The notes under the pieces were generated by a model. It saw nothing but the letters and a program-made list of their open reading frames with translations, searched no databases and had not been told where the DNA came from. Source: Actinobacillus capsulatus DSM 19761 (GTDB taxonomy: Bacteria > Pseudomonadota > Gammaproteobacteria > Enterobacterales > Pasteurellaceae). From it: a stretch of DNA of 64,000 nt. Each line of letters starts with the position of its first letter. The first letter of the stretch is position 1. Location: positions 1-64,000 of the forward strand of contig NZ_KB893945.1 in the NCBI RefSeq assembly GCF_000374285.1, given 5' to 3'. Shown piece by piece: positions 56,688 to 64,000 of this stretch. The position numbers and the translations under genes were made by a program.

Positions 56688-56761
56688 GTAGGGACACACT
56701 GCGTGTGTCCGTCGTGAAAACGGAGCGTGATTTAAAATGGACGCACGCAGTGCGTCCCTAC
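56688..56761. repeat. BIME-like hairpin pair (GTAG...CTAC)
   Basis: GTAG (56688-56691) is followed by the hairpin GGACACAC-TGC-GTGTGTCC (to 56710). A second hairpin, GGACGCAC-GCA-GTGCGTCC (56739-56757), is followed by CTAC. The two units face each other, as in a bacterial interspersed mosaic element. It is a different family from the A-B-C-D arrays. Confidence 0.85.
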
Positions 56762-56849
56762 AATTACGTTGAAAAAGTGTGGTTGGGTTTTGCAAAGTTT
56801 TTTTTGGGGAATTTGACTGTTTGTAAGTTATAAAGGACATATAATTATT

Positions 56850-57935
56850 ATGGTTTCAGAAGATGTATTAAATCGTATAGTAATAGCTTTACGCGAATAT
56901 AGAGAAACAGCAGAAAAAGACCACAAAAATTTTAAGAGATGGGAATTTTGTTTGTCTACATTAGCAAAAATGGAAAGAGAGTTTTCTGAGTTGAAAAAAA
57001 TAACTCCATATAGTGTATTAATGCAAGGGGAAGAATTAGATAAATATCTAAATGATAGACCTATATCAGACGAACTATATTTGATATGTGCTTGGTTTGT
57101 TAGAGAAATGCATCTTTATTCGAAAAGAAATAATATAGAAAGAATTGATTTGGAAAATCTTTGGTATGATTTTAGGACTAATAAAGATGAATTAAACTCT
57201 GCTGAAAATCAATTTAGAAAAGATTACATTATTAGAGGGTTAGATATTGATATATTAAACTTTAATTTAAAATACAGGGATTATGAAGAGTTTGAAAATT
57301 ATAAGAAACATAAAAATGATGCCATCAAAGAAATAAAAAAACTTAAAGAAGAGATAGCACTTGAGCGAGTAGATACATCCAATTTTTTAAATGAAGCAGA
57401 AGATAAAACTGAAATATTAGCTAAAAAACTTGATGAGCAAAAAACAGCATTTAATTTTGTTGGTTTATCTAAGGGTTTTGAAAATTTACTTTCTCAAAAA
57501 CGATGGAGTAAATGGACTTCGTTTGGGATTATGTCTGTATTTTGTGTTCTTTTGGTTGCATTACCAATAGTTATTATTGGTGGAAGATTTTTTAATTGGT
57601 TTGCAGAATATAATATTGAATGGAGCAAGATTGGTTGGGAACAAATGTTACCAATCTTAGGTTTAGAGCTTGTGTTTATTTATTTTTTCAGAGTTGCCTT
57701 GCATTATAATTCAATCCAAACCCAAATAATGCAACTTGAATTGCGACAATCTCTTTGCCAATTTATTCAAAGTTATGCAGATTATGCAAAAGAAATAAAA
57801 GAAAAAGATGGTGCTTCATTAGAAAAATTTGAGAATTTGATTTTCAGTAGCATTCTTTCTGATTCAGAAAAAGTCCCTAGTACATTTGATGGTTTAGAAC
57901 AATTATCTAATTTGATAAAAGAATTTAAAAAATAA
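56850..57935 (+). CDS. unknown coiled-coil membrane protein inserted in his operon
   Basis: A 361-residue protein with no recognised family. Residues 1-140 are helical and charged, 145-200 probably coiled coil (KKHKNDAIKEIKKLKEEIALE). Two membrane helices follow (about 222-248 and 266-287), then a cytoplasmic helical tail with FENLIFSSILSDSEKVPSTFDGLEQL. No signal peptide. A 60-base sample (56881-56940) is 30% G+C against 52% in hisF. AAAGGA lies 12 bases before the ATG. It is not a histidine gene; transfer by recombination is likely. Confidence 0.85.
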   Translation: MVSEDVLNRIVIALREYRETAEKDHKNFKRWEFCLSTLAKMEREFSELKKITPYSVLMQGEELDKYLNDRPISDELYLICAWFVREMHLYSKRNNIERIDLENLWYDFRTNKDELNSAENQFRKDYIIRGLDIDILNFNLKYRDYEEFENYKKHKNDAIKEIKKLKEEIALERVDTSNFLNEAEDKTEILAKKLDEQKTAFNFVGLSKGFENLLSQKRWSKWTSFGIMSVFCVLLVALPIVIIGGRFFNWFAEYNIEWSKIGWEQMLPILGLELVFIYFFRVALHYNSIQTQIMQLELRQSLCQFIQSYADYAKEIKEKDGASLEKFENLIFSSILSDSEKVPSTFDGLEQLSNLIKEFKK

Positions 57936-57951
57936 AATAGCAGGAAACTAA

Positions 57952-58545
57952 ATGCCAAACCTCACCATCATCAACACAGGCTGTGCAAACCTGTCATCTG
58001 TAAAATTTGCATTCGACCGCTTGGGGATTCAGGCGGAGATTAGTCGTGATTTAGACAAAATCAAATCGGCGGATAAGTTGCTGTTGCCCGGTGTGGGGAC
58101 GGCTGTGGCGGCGATGAAGATTTTGCAAGATCGTGATTTGATTGAAACAATCCGTAACGCTACTCAGCCAATGCTTGGTATTTGTTTGGGTATGCAGTTA
58201 ATGACTGAATTTTCTGCCGAAGGTAATGTGGGAACGCTTGGGTTTATGAGTGGCAAAACCGAGTTAATCCCCAATACAGGTTTGCCGTTGCCACATATGG
58301 GCTGGAACAAGGTTCAGTATCAAGCCGACCACCCGTTATTTCACGGCATTGAGCAAAACAGCCATTTCTATTTTGTACATAGCTATGCGGTGTTGCCGAA
58401 TGAAAATACCATTGCCACCGCTGATTATGGTGTTCCTTTCTCGGCTGCGATTGCGAGCAAAAACTTCTACGGCGTGCAGTTCCACCCTGAAAGATCAGGC
58501 AAAAATGGCGCACAGTTGCTGAAGAATTTTGTGGAGAATATCTAA
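57952..58545 (+). CDS. hisH: imidazole glycerol phosphate synthase glutaminase subunit HisH
   Basis: A 197-residue class I glutamine amidotransferase. The catalytic cysteine is in MLGICLGMQLM, and the His/Glu pair is in GVQFHPERSGKNG. It supplies ammonia to HisF. AGGAAAC precedes the ATG, 16 bases after the unknown gene. A palindrome array starts one base after its stop. Confidence 0.95.
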   Translation: MPNLTIINTGCANLSSVKFAFDRLGIQAEISRDLDKIKSADKLLLPGVGTAVAAMKILQDRDLIETIRNATQPMLGICLGMQLMTEFSAEGNVGTLGFMSGKTELIPNTGLPLPHMGWNKVQYQADHPLFHGIEQNSHFYFVHSYAVLPNENTIATADYGVPFSAAIASKNFYGVQFHPERSGKNGAQLLKNFVENI

Positions 58546-58546
58546 C

Positions 58547-60173
<1,627 letters not shown>

Positions 60174-60175
60174 TA

Positions 60176-60292
60176 CCTAGCACGAGCCGTGCTAGGTTCA
60201 ATAATCCTCTAGCCGCTCTGCGGCTGTATATCTGAAAGAAAAAGAGCCACAGCGTGGCTCAGATTATGTAACCCTATACGGCTCGTATAGGG
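60176..60292 (+). repeat. composite palindrome array 3 (A-B-C-D), hisF-hisIE junction
   Basis: A at 60176-60196 (same as array 1), B at 60211-60225 (AGCCGC-TCT-GCGGCT), C at 60244-60260 (GAGCCAC-AGC-GTGGCTC), D at 60272-60292 (CCCTATACG.GCT.CGTATAGGG). AGATTAT joins C and D as in array 1. AAGGAA, the hisIE ribosome binding site, begins two bases after D. Confidence 0.9.
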
Positions 60293-60303
60293 TAAGGAAC
60301 AAT

Positions 60304-60945
60304 ATGCAAAACAAAATCAACTGGCAAAAAGTCGATCAATTACTTCCCGTCATTATCCAACACTTCCAAACCAGTGAAGTGTTAATGTTGGGCTATATGA
60401 ACCAAGAGGCGTTAAACAAAACCTTAGCGGAGAAAGTGGTAACGTTCTATTCACGCACCAAACAACGCTTGTGGACAAAAGGCGAAACATCTGGGCATTT
60501 TTTAAATGTGGTGGATATGAGTTTAGATTGCGATAACGATACGTTATTGATTTTAGTAAATCCAATCGGGCCGACTTGCCATACGGGCGAGGGGAGTTGT
60601 TTCCATCAATTTGAAAGCCAATCTGAAGGTGATTGGACGTGGTTTTCGAAATTGGAACAGGTGCTTGCCAAGCGCAAATATGCGGATCCAGAAAGTTCTT
60701 ATACCGCCAAACTCTACGCCAAAGGCGTGAAGAAAATCGCTCAGAAAGTCGGGGAAGAAGGCGTTGAAACCGCATTGGCGGCGGTGTCGCAAGATAAAGA
60801 AGAAGTGGTAAGCGAAGCGGCGGATTTAGCCTATCACTTAACCGTATTATTACATTCGATGAATCTCGAATGGGGCGATGTGATTGCCAAATTGAAGGAG
60901 CGTCATAAAGGCGTTGGACTTCATCCGGAAGGCTCAAATAAATAA
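60304..60945 (+). CDS. hisI: bifunctional phosphoribosyl-AMP cyclohydrolase/ATP pyrophosphatase HisIE
   Basis: A 213-residue fusion. The cyclohydrolase part (1-115) has [30 protein letters not shown] and CHTGEGSCF. The pyrophosphohydrolase part has [28 protein letters not shown]. It is the last gene of the his operon. Confidence 0.95.
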   Translation: MQNKINWQKVDQLLPVIIQHFQTSEVLMLGYMNQEALNKTLAEKVVTFYSRTKQRLWTKGETSGHFLNVVDMSLDCDNDTLLILVNPIGPTCHTGEGSCFHQFESQSEGDWTWFSKLEQVLAKRKYADPESSYTAKLYAKGVKKIAQKVGEEGVETALAAVSQDKEEVVSEAADLAYHLTVLLHSMNLEWGDVIAKLKERHKGVGLHPEGSNK

Positions 60946-60948
60946 CAC

Positions 60949-60992
60949 AAGCGGTTGGATTTTGTAAAAAATTTGCAAAATTTGACCGCTTG
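60949..60992 (+). terminator. his operon terminator (uptake-word pair)
   Basis: ACAAGCGGTTGGATTTTGT and GCAAAATTTGACCGCTTGC form the stem. The downstream arm overlaps the -35 region of the yhhQ promoter. Confidence 0.65.
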
Positions 60993-61000
60993 CGTATAAT
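60972..61000 (+). promoter_or_regulatory. yhhQ promoter
   Basis: A perfect TATAAT (60995-61000) with TTTGCA (60972-60977) 17 bases upstream. Transcription would start near 61007, placing the riboswitch-like element in the leader. Confidence 0.7.
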
Positions 61001-61018
61001 GCGCCCCTCAAAATTGGT

Positions 61019-61062
61019 TGCCGAGTTCCCTTACCTCGGCTTTTTTATTTTTAAAAAGGAAC
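61019..61062 (+). ncRNA. preQ1-I riboswitch-like element
   Basis: CCGAG (61021-61025) and CTCGG (61035-61039) form stem P1 with the loop TTCCCTTAC. The A-rich tail ends AAAAAGGAAC, and its GGAA can pair with TTCC of the loop to make the H-type pseudoknot, hiding the ribosome binding site (AAGGA). This is the layout of preQ1-I riboswitches, known upstream of COG1738 (yhhQ) genes. Confidence 0.75.
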
Positions 61063-61065
61063 AAT

Positions 61066-61731
61066 ATGAACTTTCAAATTGATTTTTCAGACGCACAAAA
61101 GCGTCGTTCTCTGGTTTTACTTTCCCTTTTCCATATCTTTATTATCGCTATCAGTAACTATTTGGTACAGATTACTTTTGAGGTTAATATTCCGTTTACC
61201 GATATTGTGATTCCGACCACTTGGGGGACTTTCACTTTCCCGTTTGTGTTTTTGGCGACAGATTTAACCGTACGTGTATTTGGAGCAAGTCTCGCCCGCA
61301 AAATTATTTTCGTTGGAATGTTGCCGGCGTTGCTGATTAGTTATGTGATTTCGGTGCTATTTTTTGAGACGCAATTCCAAGGCTTTAATGCGTTAAGCGA
61401 ATTTAATCTGTTTGTGTTCCGTATCGCTTTAGCCAGTTTCTGTGCTTATGTAGTCGGGCAGTTATTGGATATTGTGGTGTTTAACCGCTTACGTCAGGGC
61501 AAAACGTGGTGGCTTGCGCCGATGTGTTCGACCATTTTTGGCACTTTGATTGATACCTTTGCTTTCTTTGCGGTGGCATTTTATAAAAGCGATGATGCTT
61601 ATATGGCGGAACATTGGTTCACCATCGGTACAGTGGACTATGCGTTTAAACTGTTTGTCAGCTTATTGCTGTTTTTACCGTTGTACGGTGTGTTACTCAA
61701 TTATTTAGTCAAAAAGTTTAAACTGAAATAG
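61066..61731 (+). CDS. yhhQ: queuosine precursor transporter YhhQ (COG1738)
   Basis: A 221-residue inner membrane protein with about six helices (VLLSLFHIFIIAISNYLVQITFE, TTWGTFTFPFVFLATDLTVRVFG). The family imports 7-cyano-7-deazaguanine or preQ1 for queuosine synthesis. The ATG at 61066 follows AAGGAAC. Its regulation by the element at 61019-61062 fits the substrate. Confidence 0.93.
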   Translation: MNFQIDFSDAQKRRSLVLLSLFHIFIIAISNYLVQITFEVNIPFTDIVIPTTWGTFTFPFVFLATDLTVRVFGASLARKIIFVGMLPALLISYVISVLFFETQFQGFNALSEFNLFVFRIALASFCAYVVGQLLDIVVFNRLRQGKTWWLAPMCSTIFGTLIDTFAFFAVAFYKSDDAYMAEHWFTIGTVDYAFKLFVSLLLFLPLYGVLLNYLVKKFKLK

Positions 61732-61735
61732 TCGT

Positions 61736-61764
61736 TTGGGGATTATGCTGAAAAAAGGTATAAT
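61736..61764 (+). promoter_or_regulatory. map promoter
   Basis: TTGGGG (61736-61741) and a perfect TATAAT (61759-61764) with 17-base spacing, about 70 bases before map. Confidence 0.55.
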
Positions 61765-61837
61765 CCCCTTACTTTTTTCTGCGTATTTGCAAGAAAATTG
61801 AGAAATTTAACCGCTTGAATTAAGAAGAGAGAACAGC

Positions 61838-62644
61838 ATGAGCAAGATTCCATTAAGAACCGAAGAAGAGATTGAGAAATTACGTGTCGCTTGTAAATTA
61901 GCCTCTGATGTATTGGTAATGATTGAGCCGTATGTGAAAGAAGGCGTAAGCACCGCAGAATTAGACCGTATTTGCCATGAATATATTGTGAACGAACAGC
62001 AGGCGATTCCGGCGTGTTTAAACTATCACGGCTTCCCAAATGCGACTTGTATTTCATTAAACGAAGTGGTGTGTCACGGTATTCCGAGTGCGGATCGCAA
62101 ATTGAAAAAAGGCGATATTTTAAATATTGACGTGACGGTGATTAAAGACGGCTACTACGGCGATAACTCAAAAATGTATGTGGTTGGCGAGCCGAGCATT
62201 CGTGATAAGCGTTTGATTGATGTCACGTTAGAATCGCTGTATATCGGTTTACGTACGGTAAAACCGGGCATTCGTTTAAAAGAAATCGGTAAAACTATTC
62301 AGCAATATGTAGAAAAACAAGGTTTCTCGGTGGTGCGTGAATACTGTGGCCACGGTATCGGTACCGAATTCCATTGCGATCCGCAAGTACTTCACTATAA
62401 CTCGGATGACGGTGGTGTAGTGTTACAAGAAGGAATGGTGTTTACCATTGAGCCGATGGTGAATGCGGGTAAAAAAGAAATCCGCAATATGCTAGACGGT
62501 TGGACGGTAAAAACTAAAGATCGCAGCCATTCAGCGCAGTTTGAACACCAAATTGTGGTGACCAAAGAAGGCTGTGAAGTAATGACGATTCGTGATGAAG
62601 AAATTGCCGAAGGCAGAATTTCTCGTATCATGAAAAACGTTTAA
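61838..62644 (+). CDS. map: methionine aminopeptidase Map
   Basis: A 268-residue type I enzyme that removes N-terminal methionine. Metal ligands are visible in ILNIDVTVIKDGYYGDNS (two Asp), CGHGIG (His), TIEPMV (Glu) and HSAQFEHQI (Glu). AGAAGAGAG serves as the ribosome binding site. Confidence 0.96.
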   Translation: MSKIPLRTEEEIEKLRVACKLASDVLVMIEPYVKEGVSTAELDRICHEYIVNEQQAIPACLNYHGFPNATCISLNEVVCHGIPSADRKLKKGDILNIDVTVIKDGYYGDNSKMYVVGEPSIRDKRLIDVTLESLYIGLRTVKPGIRLKEIGKTIQQYVEKQGFSVVREYCGHGIGTEFHCDPQVLHYNSDDGGVVLQEGMVFTIEPMVNAGKKEIRNMLDGWTVKTKDRSHSAQFEHQIVVTKEGCEVMTIRDEEIAEGRISRIMKNV

Positions 62645-62654
62645 TCGTGATAAA

Positions 62655-62698
62655 TAAAAAAATCCGCTGTAGGTTTTCACTTGCGGCGGATTTTTTAT
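62655..62698. terminator. terminator between map and uvrD
   Basis: AAAAAATCCGC and GCGGATTTTTT form the stem around a 19-base loop. T-runs are present in both directions, fitting convergent genes. Confidence 0.85.
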
Positions 62699-62712
62699 TT
62701 AGTAATGGTTCA

Positions 62713-64000
62713 TTAGAGTTTTTCAAGATTTGCCATTTTGGCAATCAACCATTTAATGCCATTACCGGTAAAAGCGATTTGTAAGCGAGTTGCTTCGCCG
62801 CTGCCTTCTACATTAACAATCGTACCTTGTCCAAATTTAGCATGTTGCACCTTTTGTCCCATTTTCCAGCTATTGTCTGCTAAACAAGAAGCGGTCGTTT
62901 TTGTTGAATTTTTTGCAGAAGGTGTGCTTTGGGCAAAACTTGCCGCACGGTTGATACTGCCTCTCAAACGCACTTCTCGAATATGCTGTTCGGGTAATTC
63001 GGCAATAAAACGAGAAGCGATATGACGCTCTTCTTTGCCGTATAAACGTCTGAGTTCGGCATAACTGATCGTTAATTTTTTCTTTGCTCGAGTAATGCCG
63101 ACATAAGCCAAACGGCGTTCTTCTTGCAGCCTGCCTTCGTCAAAGCTCATTCCGCTCGGGAAAATACCTTCTTCCATACCCACCATAAATACACGGGGGA
63201 ACTCTAAGCCTTTTGCCGAATGTAACGTCATTAGTTCGACATAATCTTGATGCGGAGAGGCTTGCGCTTCGCCAGCTTCTAATGAGGCGTGAGTTAAAAA
63301 TGCGGTGAGATCCGACATTTCTTCCGCTTCGTCAGGCTTACTGAATTGTTTGGTGGCGGTGACTAGCTCTTCTAAGTTCTCAATGCGCACTTCGCCTTTT
63401 TCCCCTTTTTCTTGTTTATACATTTCGTATAAGCCGGATTTTTTAATTACAAAATCAGTTTGTTCAAACAGCGGCATTTGCTCGGTTTCTTGTTCGAGCG
63501 CATTAATCAATTCAACAAAACGCAGTAAGGCAGAAGCGGCTCTGCCAGAAAGTTGTTCTTCTTGCACTGCTACTTGAATCGCCTGCCATAAGGTAATTTG
63601 GCGATTACGGGTAATTTGACGAATCGTATCTAACGTACGTTCGCCAATTCCTCTTGGTGGCGTATTAATCACACGTTCAAATGCCGCATCATCTTGGCGA
63701 TTAGCAATCAAACGTAAATATGCCAGTGCATCTTTGATTTCTTGGCGTTCGAAGAATCGCATACCGCCGTAAATACGGTATGGAATATTCGCTTGAATTA
63801 ATGCTTCTTCAATCACACGAGATTGGCTGTTACTACGATATAATACCGCGCATTCGTTTAGGCAGCCTTCGTTTTCTTTCCATTGTTTAATTTGTGACGC
63901 AACAAAACGGGCTTCGTCCAATTCGTTGAAAGCACAATAAATTTCAACCGGATCACCATCACCTTGATCAGTCCATAAATTCTTACCTAAACGGTCTTCG
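62713..64000 (-). CDS. uvrD: DNA helicase II UvrD, C-terminal part
   Basis: The frame is open from its stop at 62713 to the window edge (429 codons), so the 5' end is missing. It covers the 2A/2B and C-terminal parts of a superfamily 1A helicase: IPYRIYGGMRFFERQEIKDALAYLRL, LMTLHSAKGLEFPRVFMVGMEEGIFPS, RLAYVGITRAKKKL. The tail GQKVQHAKFGQGTIVNVEGSG is typical of UvrD. It unwinds DNA in mismatch and excision repair. Confidence 0.94.
   Translation of the reverse strand, partial: EDRLGKNLWTDQGDGDPVEIYCAFNELDEARFVASQIKQWKENEGCLNECAVLYRSNSQSRVIEEALIQANIPYRIYGGMRFFERQEIKDALAYLRLIANRQDDAAFERVINTPPRGIGERTLDTIRQITRNRQITLWQAIQVAVQEEQLSGRAASALLRFVELINALEQETEQMPLFEQTDFVIKKSGLYEMYKQEKGEKGEVRIENLEELVTATKQFSKPDEAEEMSDLTAFLTHASLEAGEAQASPHQDYVELMTLHSAKGLEFPRVFMVGMEEGIFPSGMSFDEGRLQEERRLAYVGITRAKKKLTISYAELRRLYGKEERHIASRFIAELPEQHIREVRLRGSINRAASFAQSTPSAKNSTKTTASCLADNSWKMGQKVQHAKFGQGTIVNVEGSGEATRLQIAFTGNGIKWLIAKMANLEKL

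Noticed and set aside
56552-56833. 93-codon frame across the hisB end and GTAG hairpins
   Set aside because: It overlaps hisB out of frame and is composed mostly of the hairpin repeats.
60353-60937. 194-codon minus-strand frame opposite hisIE
   Set aside because: Antisense shadow of a well-supported gene, with no ribosome binding site or recognisable domain.

Overview
The window looks like a chromosomal segment from a Pasteurellaceae bacterium, most likely Actinobacillus of the A. pleuropneumoniae type. The main reasons are the many copies of the ACAAGCGGT DNA-uptake word (often as inverted pairs after genes), a complete fhuCDBA ferric-hydroxamate operon, a Sxy/CRP-type site before comF, and protein families that match Haemophilus and Actinobacillus closely. 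Overall composition is AT-rich. No prophage, integron or CRISPR array was seen.

Layout. 1-9.9 kb: the end of an rRNA operon (5S), hda, cytochrome c maturation genes ccmABCD and ccmEF, a tRNA-Ser/Arg/Arg cluster, a puuB-like oxidase and mltF. 10-17 kb: a small basic-protein gene, the envelope/replication block dolP-diaA-yraN-lpoA facing rsmI, a frameshifted epmC, and dsbD. 17-28.5 kb: a higBA-type toxin-antitoxin pair, yrbG, ybhB, the arginine transporter artPIQM, tehB, an hpaC-like flavin reductase, a DNA-mimic gene, rsmD, and ftsY-ftsE-ftsX. 28.5-34 kb: a decayed autotransporter gene beside a Slam-type outer-membrane protein gene with a Fur-like box, a Cof-type phosphatase, comF and a LysR regulator. 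34-44 kb: rsmC, holD-rimI-srmB, pdxH, a heme/peptide-binding lipoprotein, an aldehyde dehydrogenase, satP and an orphan potD. 44-51 kb: fhuCDBA, a small conserved gene and purC with a PurR box. 51-61 kb: the histidine operon, with leader peptide and attenuator, hisG-D-C-B-H-A-F-IE. 61-64 kb: a preQ1-riboswitch/yhhQ unit, map and the 3' part of uvrD.

The most unusual part is the his operon. Three of its gene junctions hold composite arrays of short perfect or near-perfect palindromes (types A-B-C-D, one array inverted). Their arms change in compensating pairs between copies. One junction also holds a transposase fragment of the IS200/Y1 class, cut at its HUH motif, which suggests a REP/RAYT-like system. 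A second, different hairpin pair of the GTAG...CTAC type and an AT-rich gene for an unknown coiled-coil membrane protein lie between hisB and hisH. The composition of hisB itself switches halfway along, which suggests recombination, as expected in a naturally transformable species.

Regulation visible in the sequence: histidine attenuation, a PurR box on purC, an ArgR-like palindrome before artP, a competence CRP-S site before comF, a preQ1-I-like pseudoknot before yhhQ, and Fur-like boxes before the Slam gene (good) and fhuC (weaker).
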